DNA of 64,000 nt from an uncultured Acidobacteriota bacterium. Lineage in GTDB: Bacteria; Acidobacteriota; UBA6911; RPQK01; JAJDTT01. Of the stretch, positions 26,088 through 35,376 are shown in pieces. Both the position numbers and the translations under genes were made by a program. A model generated the notes under the pieces. The model worked only from the letters and a program-made list of their open reading frames with translations, ran no database searches and was not told where the DNA came from. Positions within the stretch are counted from its first letter, which is position 1. Each line of letters starts with the position of its first letter. The DNA lies in the NCBI GenBank assembly GCA_951812665.1, contig CATOST010000024.1:1-64000 (forward strand), given 5' to 3'.

Positions 26088-26849
26088 GTGCCCTGGAAAG
26101 AATTGCGTGTAGTGGTCGTGGACGATGAGCCGCTGGCCCGCCGAGTGCTGTTGGAAGGGCTGTCCCCCATGGAAAACGTCCAGGTCGTGGGCGAAGCGGA
26201 CAGCGGGGAGACGGCGTTGCGGCAAATCCGCCATCTGAAGCCGGATCTGGTGCTCCTGGACATCCAGATGCCGGTCATGGACGGATTCGAGGTGATCCGA
26301 CGGCTCAGGGGTCCCCTGCCGACCATCGTGTTCGTGACCGCGTATTCCGAGCATGCCCTCGACGCCTTCAAGGTCGGAGCCGTGGACTACCTGCTCAAGC
26401 CGGTCAGTGAGGGCCGCCTCCGAACGGCCCTGGACCGGGCCCGCCGAGCCCGGCGCAGGCCCCTGGAGTGTGCCCTTCGAGTGGAGCGAACCTTGAGCGA
26501 GTTGGACCGGCGCGAAGCCCGGCCTGTCACCAGGCTGGTGGCTCGCCATGCGGAGGACTACTACCTTCTGGACCTGGACGACGTGTACGCGCTCCAGGCT
26601 GATGGAGAGATCGTCTGGGTTCTCACCGCACGCGGGAAGTACCGGGCCGTGCACAGTCTCGGCCGTCTGGCGGAGCGCCTTCGAGGCACCCAGTTTGAAC
26701 GCGTTCATCGGGGCGTGCTGGTGAACACGAATCGGATCCTCAAGCTGAGTGCTCTGAGCAGCCGCCGGTGGCTTTTGACGCTGACCAATGGTCTCGAATT
26801 CATCGTCAGCAAGCGTCGAGCGCCGCTGGTGAGGGATCTGCTTTTGTAG
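26088..26849 (+). CDS. LytTR-family response regulator
   Basis: About 253 residues. The receiver domain begins right at the start (LRVVVVDDEPLARRVLLEGL), with the phospho-acceptor Asp in LVLLDIQMPVMDGFEV and the conserved Lys in VDYLLKPVSEGRL. The C-terminal LytTR DNA-binding domain shows DLDDVYALQADGEIVWVLT, RLRGTQFERVHRGVLVNTNR and FIVSKRRAPLVRDL. No ATG fits; GTG 26088 with GGAGAGG upstream is the best start, TTG 26070 the alternative. It faces the LytS kinase head to head and is its likely partner. Confidence 0.88.
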   Translation: MPWKELRVVVVDDEPLARRVLLEGLSPMENVQVVGEADSGETALRQIRHLKPDLVLLDIQMPVMDGFEVIRRLRGPLPTIVFVTAYSEHALDAFKVGAVDYLLKPVSEGRLRTALDRARRARRRPLECALRVERTLSELDRREARPVTRLVARHAEDYYLLDLDDVYALQADGEIVWVLTARGKYRAVHSLGRLAERLRGTQFERVHRGVLVNTNRILKLSALSSRRWLLTLTNGLEFIVSKRRAPLVRDLLL

Positions 26850-26896
26850 TGACCAGGGAGGTCGAGGGGAGACTGCAGTTCCCCCTAGACCCCGCC

Positions 26897-29452
26897 TCAA
26901 CGCCGGAAGTGCCAGTTCATGGTGTCTCCGGGCTTGGGATAGTTGGACTCGGATGTCCTCCCGTCCTGGGAGACGATAAAGACCCGGATTTGCGAGTCTC
27001 CGGGATCGGCGAAATCGAGGAGGGAGAATTCGTACAGGTAGCCGCTGTTGTCGATCTCCGAGCTGCCGTACGTCTTGACGACGTCGCTCCGGTATCGGCC
27101 GGTGCTCCCCGCGTATAGGAATTCTCCGTCACGAAACAACACGATGGCCCGAGGCAGGACGAGGTTCTCCACGTCGGCGCCCCAGCCGCCGATGAAGATC
27201 CGGCTCCGGTCCGGACTCAGACGAGAGACGACCCATCCGGTGACTCCGCGGTCGCCGATCGGGATTTCCCTCTCTTCCGGCGTCACCAGAACGGGTTCCT
27301 CCCGACCGGTATCCAATCGGTAGGAAGCGGGTTCGGGGACTTCCACGGGCAAGAGTGCGAGGCCGGATCCGGTCCTGCGGGTTTCGTAGATTCGGATCTG
27401 GTTGCTTCCGTCCCGAAAGGCCGTCTCCGGGACGACGGCGGAAAAGACGGTTTCTCCGTCCAGTTGGGAGGTTTGGGTCACGGCGCCGACGGTGCCGTTG
27501 ACGCCGATGGCCAAGGTCCGGCCGATGCGCGAGTTACCGCTGCCGACGACCCGGCCCGAGATCCGTGACAACAGGAAGGAGGAGTCGAGTTCGACCTGCC
27601 GGAACAGGTGGCTCCCGTCGATCTCCACCGTCAGGTCCGATTTCCCTTGGACCAACGCGTCCGTTCGCTCCCCCACCAGTTCGGCGTAGGGTCCGATCCG
27701 ATAGAGATCCTGCTCCGAGAGTTCACCGTTCGCGGCGCCGAAGAGGTCCAGCTTCCGGTCCAGGCTCTTCCAGCGTGCCTCCAGGCGGGCGTCGAACGAG
27801 AACTTCTCGCCGTCATCGTTGTAGACGATCTTCTGGGGCCGTTCCGGCGCCTCGGCGGCCAGGGCAGACCGGCCATCCAGCGGCCAGTCCGTGTCGATGC
27901 CCAGCATCTCCACCAGGGTCGGAAGGATGTCCATGCTCTCCACGTTTCGGTCGCTGAGGACTCCCTCCTTCTGCCCCGGCGCCTTGACGATCAGCGGGAC
28001 GGAAATGATGTCCATGTAGTTGGTGCCGGTCAACAGGCGGCGCGACTCGCCGGGACGAAAGCTGGCTCCGTGGTCGGCGGTGAGGACCAGGAGCGTCGAG
28101 TCATAGAGGTTCTGCTCACGGAGCCGCTGGACCAGTTTTCCGATCAGACGATCCAGGAACATCACCTGCAGGAGGTGGCGCTGGTAGGACTGGATCACCA
28201 GCCACGGATCATCCAGCCATTGATTCACGTCCAGACCCTGGTTGTTGGGCCCCACCACGCCGGCCACCCCCGGCCGCTCCGAGAGCGTGTACAACTTCCC
28301 AGAAGGAAGGTATATCCAGCTGGCATGGGGAAGCATGGAGTGCAGGAAATAGAGGGCCGGCGGTCCGTCCCTCCGAATGGAATCGACGAAGTTCCGAAAG
28401 CGGTCGGCTCGTCTCGACCAGTCGACGCGGAAGTCCTTCCAGCCGCGGCGGATCGGACCGGGGGCGCCCGGGTTCAGGAACTGGTTCCAGGTCTGGGTCA
28501 CCGGAGGAAGCCAGCGCGAGGCCCAGGAGGACGGCAGCAGGAGGTGGAGATAGGCGACCGAAAGATCCTCCACCAGCAGCCGGAAGCGGGGCCCGAAGGG
28601 TGCGGGCGTTCTTCGAGGATTCAACCCGGTCACGTTTTCCCGAATCCGCAATTCGTGGGAACCGGAGAGGAGGGAGAACAGGTTCCTGGGGTATTCGCGA
28701 AGCAGTGGCAGGGGAAATGGACGCTGCCGGGGCAGGGTTCCCGACAAGATCACGGGAATCGACAACAGGGTGCTCTCGTTGTTGGTGGTAGCGTTCCGGA
28801 ACCAATAGGAGTGTTCCGCCAGCTCTGCCAAGTTGGGAAAGAGATTCGAGTCGATCTCCCGGCGCCCATTGAGGAGGGAGATGAGCGGAAACTCGTCGAA
28901 GATCACCATCACCACGGACGCCTTGGCGCCGGACTCGATCCCCACTTCGGAATCCGGTTCGGGAAGGATCAGCTTCCGGATCTCCGAATCCAGGAGGAAG
29001 AGGAGGGGAAACAGGACGACGGCCGGGATCAGATAGGACAGATAGGTCCTGATCACCGAAAATCGGCAATACGCGAGCACGAAGCCCGCTCCGGAGAGCA
29101 GGGAAAGGATCAGCGCCGCCGCCTCGGGCGCCGGTAGTTTCTTGACCCCCTGGAGGACGAGTCCGGCGGTCAGGAGACCCAGAAGGGCCAGGTAGCTCCC
29201 GGCGCCCAACTGCGGATGGACTCCGGACAGACCCCGGACCACCAACGCCGCCGCTCCCGGCAACAGGAGGGACAGCATCAGAGTCAGCAGGAAAATGTCC
29301 ACCCGCTCGCTCTGGTGGGCCGGCAGGAATTCGGGATGCCGGGTCAGGAGATCGTAGAGGGGCTGCGCCGTAGTGAACGCCGACAGCACCAGCAGGTGGA
29401 TGAACCGGATTCGGATCCCGGCGGCTGGTTGGCTTCGATCTGGGTCATTCAT
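26897..29452 (-). CDS. Membrane-anchored sulfatase-like (alkaline phosphatase superfamily) protein
   Basis: About 851 residues from ATG 29452. The first 180 residues hold four to five transmembrane segments. A sulfatase/phosphoethanolamine-transferase-like domain follows: VVMVIFDEFPLISLL gives the first metal Asp, NATTNNESTLLSIPVILSGT the nucleophile region (Thr/Ser, not the Cys-x-Pro-x-Arg of true sulfatases), and LTADHGASFRPGESRR the Asp-His metal pair. A C-terminal beta-rich region of about 300 residues follows. The absence of the formylglycine motif speaks against sulfate ester hydrolysis; lipid or glycan phospho-transfer is possible. Transcription converges with the LytTR gene. Confidence 0.78.
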   Translation of the reverse strand: MNDPDRSQPAAGIRIRFIHLLVLSAFTTAQPLYDLLTRHPEFLPAHQSERVDIFLLTLMLSLLLPGAAALVVRGLSGVHPQLGAGSYLALLGLLTAGLVLQGVKKLPAPEAAALILSLLSGAGFVLAYCRFSVIRTYLSYLIPAVVLFPLLFLLDSEIRKLILPEPDSEVGIESGAKASVVMVIFDEFPLISLLNGRREIDSNLFPNLAELAEHSYWFRNATTNNESTLLSIPVILSGTLPRQRPFPLPLLREYPRNLFSLLSGSHELRIRENVTGLNPRRTPAPFGPRFRLLVEDLSVAYLHLLLPSSWASRWLPPVTQTWNQFLNPGAPGPIRRGWKDFRVDWSRRADRFRNFVDSIRRDGPPALYFLHSMLPHASWIYLPSGKLYTLSERPGVAGVVGPNNQGLDVNQWLDDPWLVIQSYQRHLLQVMFLDRLIGKLVQRLREQNLYDSTLLVLTADHGASFRPGESRRLLTGTNYMDIISVPLIVKAPGQKEGVLSDRNVESMDILPTLVEMLGIDTDWPLDGRSALAAEAPERPQKIVYNDDGEKFSFDARLEARWKSLDRKLDLFGAANGELSEQDLYRIGPYAELVGERTDALVQGKSDLTVEIDGSHLFRQVELDSSFLLSRISGRVVGSGNSRIGRTLAIGVNGTVGAVTQTSQLDGETVFSAVVPETAFRDGSNQIRIYETRRTGSGLALLPVEVPEPASYRLDTGREEPVLVTPEEREIPIGDRGVTGWVVSRLSPDRSRIFIGGWGADVENLVLPRAIVLFRDGEFLYAGSTGRYRSDVVKTYGSSEIDNSGYLYEFSLLDFADPGDSQIRVFIVSQDGRTSESNYPKPGDTMNWHFRR

Positions 29453-29588
29453 CTGAGGCGGTCCCCGTCGGGCCTCCATGGGAGGTTCCCCATGGCGCTG
29501 ACATTCCAGCAGAAGGACCTGAACGAGTGCAAGAAGAGTGGTGACAGGAGGGGGCAAAGTTCCTTAAAGACTACTTGAGAAGGGTACA

Positions 29589-29876
29589 GGCGACTTTCTT
29601 GTCGCCTGCTCTTCCGTGCCGCCATGCGATTCGGCGGCGGGAAAGTGTAGCGCCGGGAAAGCGTAAAGTGGGGACTCCGTCCCCCCTGCCCTAGCAGTCC
29701 GTGGTGAAAGTCCCGCGAGCACCGAGACCGTTCCTGCGCCCGCCGGACAAGGCGCGATTCGGGTGCATACCGGGAGTATGTGCCCGAATCGCAACGCCGT
29801 CCGCCGGGATGCAGGGACGGTCGAATGCCGTGATGACTTTTGCCACGGGCTGCTAGTCGGCGACAAGAAAGTCGCC
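29589..29876. repeat. Dispersed intergenic repeat, family A, copy 1 (interrupted by family B)
   Basis: The left end is the 18-bp hairpin GGCGACTTTCTTGTCGCC (29589-29606). It is followed by TGCTCTTCCG, a GGAAAGTGTA-like segment and GGGGACTCCGTCCCC. The right end is the same hairpin in reverse, GGCGACAAGAAAGTCGCC (29859-29876). Family B copy 1 lies between the two ends. Copies 2 and 3 are at 40196-40364 and 60045-60233. The whole gap 29453-29963 contains no convincing gene. It lies upstream of both the minus-strand sulfatase-like gene and the plus-strand methyltransferase. Confidence 0.85.
29692..29855. repeat. 164-bp palindromic MITE-like element, family B, copy 1
   Basis: Runs from TAGCAGTCCGTGGTGAAAGT to CACGGGCTGCTA. 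Its two ends are imperfect inverted repeats, and pairing continues inward (CCGTTCCTGC with GCAGGGACGG) to a perfect inner stem GCGATTCGGG/CCCGAATCGC around ATACCGGGAGTAT. So almost the entire element can fold into one long hairpin. The reverse complement recurs at 57988-58151 with the same length and about 7 mismatches by hand count. No open reading frame of its own. Confidence 0.85.
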
Positions 29877-29963
29877 GCTCCTCACTCTTCCCCCGCCGTG
29901 TTATGTTTTTCCGGTCGGCCCGGGGCTTAGAGTTGCTTGGTCTGGGCCGGCCTGGCAAGTCCC

Positions 29964-30812
29964 ATGGATCATCTCGTTCGTCCTCTGTCACCGGTCGCCG
30001 TCGTATTGGATCTGGGAGCGGGACCGGGGAGTTTTTCCTATGCCGGGACCGAGGCTCGGGTCTTGGCTCTGGACGTGGATTTTCCCGACGCCGCGCAAGG
30101 CGCTTGGGCCCGGGTGCTGGGAGATTCGGGTGCGATTCCCCTGGGAGAGGAGACCGTTGACGTGGTGGTCTGCAACCATACGCTGGAGCATTTTCCGGAC
30201 TGCCGGCAGGCCATTCGGGAAATCGATCGGGTGCTCCGGCCGGGGGGCTCCCTCTGGGTTGCGGTTCCCGACAGTGGTTGTCTGGACGATCGGCTGTATC
30301 GCTATCTCTTTCTCGGAGGCGGTCATGTCAACCTCTTTTCTCTCGCCAGCCTGGTGGAGGCGATCGAGACCGGCACCCGCCTGCGGACCCGCTCCTGCAA
30401 GAAGCTCTACACTGGGTTCGTCTATCTGAATCCTCCCGATCCCGGGAAAGTCCAGTACTATCCCCCGCGGGCCCAGCTGCTGGCGCGGATCCCTTCCCGA
30501 ATCCTGAGAACTCTGCTCTGCTGGATGAACTATGCGGTTCGGGTATTGGATCGTCTATTGCGGACCCGTTTGAGCCAGTACGGCTGGGGGCTGGTGGTCC
30601 GGCGGGAAGACAACTCCTCGAGGCCGGTGACCGATCTGGCCCGCCTGCGAATGGAAGCCGGCGACGCCAATGTCTGCTTTGCCTGTGGAGACGGGCATGT
30701 GGAGGCCACGCTCAAACCCTTCCGCGTCCTCTTCCGTACCTTTTACAAGTGTCCCAACTGCGGGACTCGCAACCCCATGTCTCCCCTGAGGGAGTCTTCA
30801 GGATCGGTTTGA
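29964..30812 (+). CDS. SAM-dependent class I methyltransferase with C-terminal zinc-ribbon-like cysteines
   Basis: A 282-residue protein from ATG 29964 (TTG 29937 would add 9 residues). Motif I is AVVLDLGAGPGSFS, then ALDVDFPDAAQG, and the post-motif VVVCNHTLEHFPDCRQAIRE typical of methyltransferase type 11, followed by VLRPGGSLWVAVPD. The last 50 residues contain CFACGDG and CPNCGTRN, a four-cysteine pattern that may bind zinc. The substrate is unknown. The stop overlaps by closeness the next ATG (TGAATG), so the SGNH-like gene is coupled. Confidence 0.8.
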   Translation: MDHLVRPLSPVAVVLDLGAGPGSFSYAGTEARVLALDVDFPDAAQGAWARVLGDSGAIPLGEETVDVVVCNHTLEHFPDCRQAIREIDRVLRPGGSLWVAVPDSGCLDDRLYRYLFLGGGHVNLFSLASLVEAIETGTRLRTRSCKKLYTGFVYLNPPDPGKVQYYPPRAQLLARIPSRILRTLLCWMNYAVRVLDRLLRTRLSQYGWGLVVRREDNSSRPVTDLARLRMEAGDANVCFACGDGHVEATLKPFRVLFRTFYKCPNCGTRNPMSPLRESSGSV

Positions 30813-32423
30813 ATGGATCCGTCTCCCAAGCCTTCAGGTGAAGCCGTTTCCCCTTTCGGGAAGAAGTTCCGGTACTACGCCCTCCGGATTCTTCTGGCCC
30901 TGGGGGTCTCGGTCCTCTGTCTGGCGCTGGCCACACCCCTGGCGCTGAAGTTCCTGCGGCCGGCCCTGCTTCACTACCTGCTCGACAACCTCTCCGACGC
31001 CCGGCGGTTGGAACTCTACGAGTCTCTGGCCGCCAGGTCCGGCCAGTTCTACGACGCCGTGCCCGAACCAGCGGTGGGACGCTTGGGGAAGAGAGGAGTC
31101 GTGACCCGATACCGGGGCGCCGAGATCAGGATCAATAACGCCGGGATGCGGAGCTCCTCCGATTATCGGGCCAAGGCGCAAGGGGTTTTTCGGATCGTTT
31201 GTCTCGGCGACTCCTACGTGTTCGGGACCGGCGGACCGGAGGAGGACCGGTTCTGCGATCAGATCGGGGAGTTCTATCGCCGCCACGACCTCCGGGCCGG
31301 AGGCAAGGTCATCGAGACCTACGCCCTGGGCCTGGACAGCTGGACCTTGTCCCAGGAAGCGACCTATCTCTCCAGCCGGATCTCCGCCTACGATCCGGAC
31401 GTCGTCCTCCATTTGAGCGTCTCCAACGACATCACGCCCCTGGCCGGCGTCAACGGCCTCGGCATGGCCACCTACGAGTTCAGTCCGGAGGCAAGGCAAT
31501 GGGGCTCCGGACTGTTTTCGAATCAGGCGGCGCGGTATTTCGGCGAGCGGAATTTCAGCGCCCTGGCCTGGAGCCTCTCTCCCCAGAGCCGGCAGGAGTG
31601 GGATCGCGCGTTTTCGGCCCTGGGCCGCCTGGTGGAGCTTCAGCAGGGGAGGGGCGGCAAGATTCTGCTCTCGGTCTTGGACTACCCTTTCTCCGGCCAA
31701 TTCTTCAGCGAGCTCTACACCTGGCATTTTCACCAGTCAAAGCTCCAGGCCCCCTTTCTGTTGACCTCGTTCCTGCCTTCATTCGAGACGCAGCTTCCGC
31801 ATGACGCGCACCCCAACCGGCTGGGGAACAGCTACTTGGCCACCCTCTATATTCATGCCCTGAATCGGCTCGGATGGATTCCGGTTCCCGACTCGGCTCT
31901 CCCCCGCCTTCCGGAAGAGCTCACGCTGGACCTCAATCCCGAACCCGACCCGGACCGTCTGAAACGGGACCGGGAGGAATTCGTTGCCGATCACCTGCGG
32001 ACCAGTCTTGACTTCCGCCGGTTGACTCGCGAGGAGACCCAGGCCTTCCTGGGGGGCATCTTTCCGGAGCAAGGGGGAGAGAAGGCTCTTCAGGGTTACC
32101 CCTGGGCGTCCATCCGAAGCGGTTTCCTCATGGGCCGGCTGGAGGGGGGACGCGAGCGCCGACTGGTGCTGGAGGTCCGGATTCCGCCGCTGCCTGAGCT
32201 CTTTCCGTTTCGGCTGACGGTAATGGCGGAAGGCACGGAGGTCGCCCGCCTGGTCCTGGAAAATCCCGAACCTTCGGACCTCTACCGGTTGGTGGGGAAT
32301 CTTCCCGGGTTGGAACGCCGTGAGCTGGCCCGGGAGATCGTGCTCGTCGCCTCGTCCTATTTCGCCGGTATCGGCAACTCGAGAATGAAGTCGTACCGGC
32401 TGGTTTCAGCGAAGCTGGAGTAG
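30813..32423 (+). CDS. Membrane-anchored SGNH/GDSL hydrolase-like protein
   Basis: A 536-residue protein with one N-terminal transmembrane helix (ILLALGVSVLCLALATPLAL) and an extracytoplasmic domain. Block I of SGNH enzymes is seen as RIVCLGDSYVFGTGG, the block III Asn in LHLSVSNDITPL, and the block V Asp-x-x-His in LPHDAHPNRLGNSYL. The extra C-terminal 150 residues are beta-rich and unassigned. Such proteins often add or remove acyl groups on polysaccharides. It directly follows a methyltransferase gene, possibly acting on the same glycan or lipid; this is inference. Confidence 0.72.
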   Translation: MDPSPKPSGEAVSPFGKKFRYYALRILLALGVSVLCLALATPLALKFLRPALLHYLLDNLSDARRLELYESLAARSGQFYDAVPEPAVGRLGKRGVVTRYRGAEIRINNAGMRSSSDYRAKAQGVFRIVCLGDSYVFGTGGPEEDRFCDQIGEFYRRHDLRAGGKVIETYALGLDSWTLSQEATYLSSRISAYDPDVVLHLSVSNDITPLAGVNGLGMATYEFSPEARQWGSGLFSNQAARYFGERNFSALAWSLSPQSRQEWDRAFSALGRLVELQQGRGGKILLSVLDYPFSGQFFSELYTWHFHQSKLQAPFLLTSFLPSFETQLPHDAHPNRLGNSYLATLYIHALNRLGWIPVPDSALPRLPEELTLDLNPEPDPDRLKRDREEFVADHLRTSLDFRRLTREETQAFLGGIFPEQGGEKALQGYPWASIRSGFLMGRLEGGRERRLVLEVRIPPLPELFPFRLTVMAEGTEVARLVLENPEPSDLYRLVGNLPGLERRELAREIVLVASSYFAGIGNSRMKSYRLVSAKLE

Positions 32424-32454
32424 CCGCGTCGAGGCGACGAGTTCAGCGGCCGGA

Positions 32455-33132
32455 TCACCCGCCGCCGAGAGGCCGCCTGGGAAGACGGGGCACCGGCTTT
32501 TCGAAGCGAACATCGTCCTGAAGCTGGATGGTCAGGGTGGAGCCCCGGGGCAGGACCACGTCCTCCCCCCGCTTGAAGAGCGCCATGAGCCCGCCGACGG
32601 CGGCCCCGATGGCGGCGCCCGCCGCGGCGCCGCGGCCCACGCTACCCCGCATGGCGCCGGCGGTGACTCCGATGATGGTCCCGGTCACGGCTCCACCGGC
32701 AGCGCCCGCCAGGACCTCGCCATTCGCGCCCCCCCGGGCCTGGATCGTTCCCTCTTCGCCGTCCAGATCCGTGGCGTAGCCTTCCGAGGACTGGACCCCG
32801 GCTCTCATGTAACGTGTCGTCCCGTCGGGGAGGATCACGGTGTCGAACTTCAGGGTCAGCTCCGCCTTGCCCTTGATCCGGCCCGCCCGCTTGCTCTTGT
32901 CCACGTAGCCGATGATGTAGCTGCCCACCGGAATGACGATCCGGTCCTGAGCGGTGACGGGGACCTCGACCTGGCTGGAAAACTTGTCTCCGGAGCGAGC
33001 CGACTTGGTGTTCAAGCTCTGCTGCAGGCTGATAAAGATATCGGACTTTCCGGGAATGACGGTGTCATCGATGCTCTGGCCACTGAGCGGAATCGTGCTC
33101 AGGAGTCCAGTTGCGAGAAGGCGTCTGATCAT
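32455..33132 (-). CDS. Exported glycine-zipper protein with beta-rich domain
   Basis: About 225 residues from ATG 33132, which has a strong GGAGGAAC site 8 bases upstream. A signal peptide is likely (LLATGLLSTIPLSGQS). The middle (KFSSQVEVPVTAQDRIVIPV, then GSYIIGYVDKSKRAGRIKGK) resembles the beta domain found in VirB10/TrbI-like and related envelope proteins, and the region AGAAGGAVTGTIIGVTAGAM with a second GAAIGAAVGGLMALF is a glycine zipper that could insert in the outer membrane. Function not known. Confidence 0.7.
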   Translation of the reverse strand: MIRRLLATGLLSTIPLSGQSIDDTVIPGKSDIFISLQQSLNTKSARSGDKFSSQVEVPVTAQDRIVIPVGSYIIGYVDKSKRAGRIKGKAELTLKFDTVILPDGTTRYMRAGVQSSEGYATDLDGEEGTIQARGGANGEVLAGAAGGAVTGTIIGVTAGAMRGSVGRGAAAGAAIGAAVGGLMALFKRGEDVVLPRGSTLTIQLQDDVRFEKPVPRLPRRPLGGG

Positions 33133-33318
33133 GCCAACTGTTCCTCCGCCGGCTTGAGTTGTTCGAAACGACTTGAAGTCTACCCCGGGGCCCAAGCCGC
33201 ATAGATCGAGCGAGTCTGCTACCGACCCTCGTCTATATGGATTGTACGGGATGCGAAGGGGTTCAGCGGGCGTCGGGGCAGCCACCTTCCGGAGAGCTGT
33301 TTTGGGGTCCCGCCAGAG

Positions 33319-33711
33319 TCACAAACCGGAGGATTCGTTTTCATCCTCGTCGCCGGACCCGAAGATCTCGTGGACGGCGGCGATTCCTTCCCAGGCCGCC
33401 GGAAATCCGGCGTAGGGGGCGATGTGAAGCAGCGTCTCCACGATCTCCTTCCGGGTGGCGCCGTTGCGGTGGGCCATGCGGATGTTCAGCTCCAGGCCGC
33501 GCTGCCGCCCCAGGGCCGCCAGGGCCGCGATGGTGCAGAGGCTCTTGGTCCGCCGGTCGAGACCGGGCCGGGCCCAGACTTCTCCCGACAGGAAGCCGAT
33601 GACGTAGGCTTCGAAATCGGGCGAGATCTCCTGCCAGGCTCGTTGCACCTGGGCGGCCCGGTCTTCTCCCAGCATCTCTTTGAGAATCCGGAGTCCTCTT
33701 TCCCTGTTCAT
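33319..33711 (-). CDS. Carboxymuconolactone decarboxylase (CMD)-family protein
   Basis: A 130-residue protein of the CMD/AhpD-like family: FLSGEVWARPGLDRRTKSLC, then LNIRMAHRNGATRKEIVETL and HIAPYAGFPAAWEGI. The Cys of SLCTIAAL sits where gamma-CMD-like members have theirs, but there is no AhpD Cys-x-x-Cys pair, so a peroxidase role is unlikely. ATG 33711 has AAGGAG upstream and lies 10 bases after the SDR gene, as last gene of the minus-strand operon. Confidence 0.85.
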   Translation of the reverse strand: MNRERGLRILKEMLGEDRAAQVQRAWQEISPDFEAYVIGFLSGEVWARPGLDRRTKSLCTIAALAALGRQRGLELNIRMAHRNGATRKEIVETLLHIAPYAGFPAAWEGIAAVHEIFGSGDEDENESSGL

Positions 33712-33721
33712 GTGTGCTCCT

Positions 33722-34498
33722 TCACAGATTCAGACCACCGCAGACGTGAATGGCTTGGCCGGTGATGCTCCGGGAGGCGTCCGACGCCAGGAACAGGACC
33801 ATGTCGGCGATATCCTCAGGTGGGATCATACGCCGCAGGGCGATGTTTTCGGTGAACTCCGCCCTCAGCTCGGCGTCGGACAGGCCCGTGGCCAACTGCC
33901 GGTCCCGAAGGACCCGCTCGATTCTGTCCCCTTCGACGGGGCCGGGACAGATGGCGTTGGACCGGACGTTATAGGGTCCCAACTCGGCCGCCAGCGTCCG
34001 GCTCAGCCCCAGGACGGCCCACTTGGAGGCGGCGTAGGGCGCCCTCAGTGGAAAGCCGATGCGGCCCGCCATGGAGGAGATGTGCACGATGGACCCGGAC
34101 CGGCGGGCCAGCATATGGGGATAGACGGCCTTGTCGCAGAGGAAGGAACCGGTCAGGTTGACCGCGAACACGTGCTCCCACTCTTCCAGGCTGACTTCAG
34201 AAATGGGCGCCGTGGGGCCCGCGATTCCCGCGTTGTTCACCAGGACGTCGATGTGGCCCCACCGCTCCAGGATCGCCTCCACCGCCTGCTCGATCTCTCG
34301 GGGCCGGGTCAGATCCAGGTCGATGGCCAGGGCCTCTTGTCCCCGGCCTTCGATGTCGCGGGTGGTTTCCCGGACGCCTTCGATGTCGGTGACCGCCACC
34401 CGGTAGCCGTGGCCCGACAGGGCGAGGCTGATCTTCCTGCCCAGGCCCACTCCGCCGCCGGTGACCATGGCCGTTGGCTTCGAGCCGGTGTTTCCCAT
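33722..34498 (-). CDS. Short-chain dehydrogenase/reductase (SDR)
   Basis: A 258-residue SDR from ATG 34498, which overlaps the hisG stop by one base (TGATG). Motifs: MVTGGGVGLGRKISL, VLVNNAGIAGPT, Ser in IVHISSMAGR, Tyr/Lys in YAASKWAVLGL, and NAICPGPVEGDRI. The tail SITGQAIHVCGGLNL is the usual SDR end. Substrate unknown. Its coupling to hisG does not imply a role in histidine synthesis, since no SDR is needed there; the operon may combine unrelated metabolic genes. Confidence 0.87.
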   Translation of the reverse strand: MGNTGSKPTAMVTGGGVGLGRKISLALSGHGYRVAVTDIEGVRETTRDIEGRGQEALAIDLDLTRPREIEQAVEAILERWGHIDVLVNNAGIAGPTAPISEVSLEEWEHVFAVNLTGSFLCDKAVYPHMLARRSGSIVHISSMAGRIGFPLRAPYAASKWAVLGLSRTLAAELGPYNVRSNAICPGPVEGDRIERVLRDRQLATGLSDAELRAEFTENIALRRMIPPEDIADMVLFLASDASRSITGQAIHVCGGLNL

Positions 34499-35376
34499 CA
34501 GTCGATGATCTTGTTGAGAGGGTATTCCACGATGCCCACCGCCCCTGCCGCCCGAACCCGGGGAACGATGTCCCGTACCTCCGCTTCGTCGATGATGGTA
34601 TTGACGGCGGTCCAACCATCATCGGACAGAGACGAGAGGGTGGGTTTCTGGAGCGCCGGCAGGATATTCAGGACCGCATCGAGACAATCCAGGGGAACGT
34701 TCATCATCATTCCCACCTTGCCCTCGGCGGCCATGGCCCCTCGAAGCATCAGCGCGATGTTCTCGATCTTCTGCCGCTTCCAGGGATCGTCCCAGGCGGC
34801 CTGGTTGGCGATGAGCCGGGGTGTGCTCACCAGGATCGTATCGACGACTCTGAGGTTGTTGGCGCGCAGGGAAGAACCGGTCTCCGTCACCTCCACGATG
34901 GCGTCGGCCAACCGCGGCGGCTTCACCTCGGTGGCGCCCCAGGAGAATTCCACGTGTGCTTCCACGTGGTGGCGTTTCAGGTAGTCCCGGGTCAAGTTGA
35001 CTCCCTCGGTGGCGATGTGCTTGCCGGCCAGGTCGGCCGGTTTGCGAATGGGAGAATCCTCGGGCACGGCCAGGACCCAACGCACCGGCTTCCGGCTCAC
35101 CTTGGAGAAGACCAGCTCGGCGACTTCGACCACCTGGGCCCCGTTCTCCACGATCCAGTCATGTCCGGTCAGACCGGCGTCCATGACCCCGTCCTGCACG
35201 TAACGGGCCATTTCCTGGGCCCGGATCAGAATACACTCGATCTCCGCATCGTCGATGGACGGATAGTAGGACCGGGAGCGGAACCGGATCTGGTAGCCGG
35301 CCTTGGCAAAGAGTTGGGCCGTCGCCTTCTGGAGACTGCCCGCGGGGATTCCCAACGTCAGAATTCGTTCGCTCAT
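34498..35376 (-). CDS. hisG: ATP phosphoribosyltransferase HisG
   Basis: A 292-residue enzyme of the long HisG type, which joins ATP and PRPP in the first step of histidine synthesis. It shows [20 protein letters not shown], the PRPP-associated [16 protein letters not shown], and [17 protein letters not shown]. The C-terminal 75 residues ([20 protein letters not shown]) form the ACT-like regulatory domain, so feedback control by histidine and no need of HisZ are expected. ATG 35376 overlaps the hisI stop by ATGA. No other his genes are in the window. Confidence 0.93.
   Translation of the reverse strand: MSERILTLGIPAGSLQKATAQLFAKAGYQIRFRSRSYYPSIDDAEIECILIRAQEMARYVQDGVMDAGLTGHDWIVENGAQVVEVAELVFSKVSRKPVRWVLAVPEDSPIRKPADLAGKHIATEGVNLTRDYLKRHHVEAHVEFSWGATEVKPPRLADAIVEVTETGSSLRANNLRVVDTILVSTPRLIANQAAWDDPWKRQKIENIALMLRGAMAAEGKVGMMMNVPLDCLDAVLNILPALQKPTLSSLSDDGWTAVNTIIDEAEVRDIVPRVRAAGAVGIVEYPLNKIID

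Noticed and set aside
26863..26886. Inverted repeat GGGGA...TCCCC between convergent genes as a bidirectional terminator
   Set aside because: Stem of only about six pairs and no T-tract; too weak to list.
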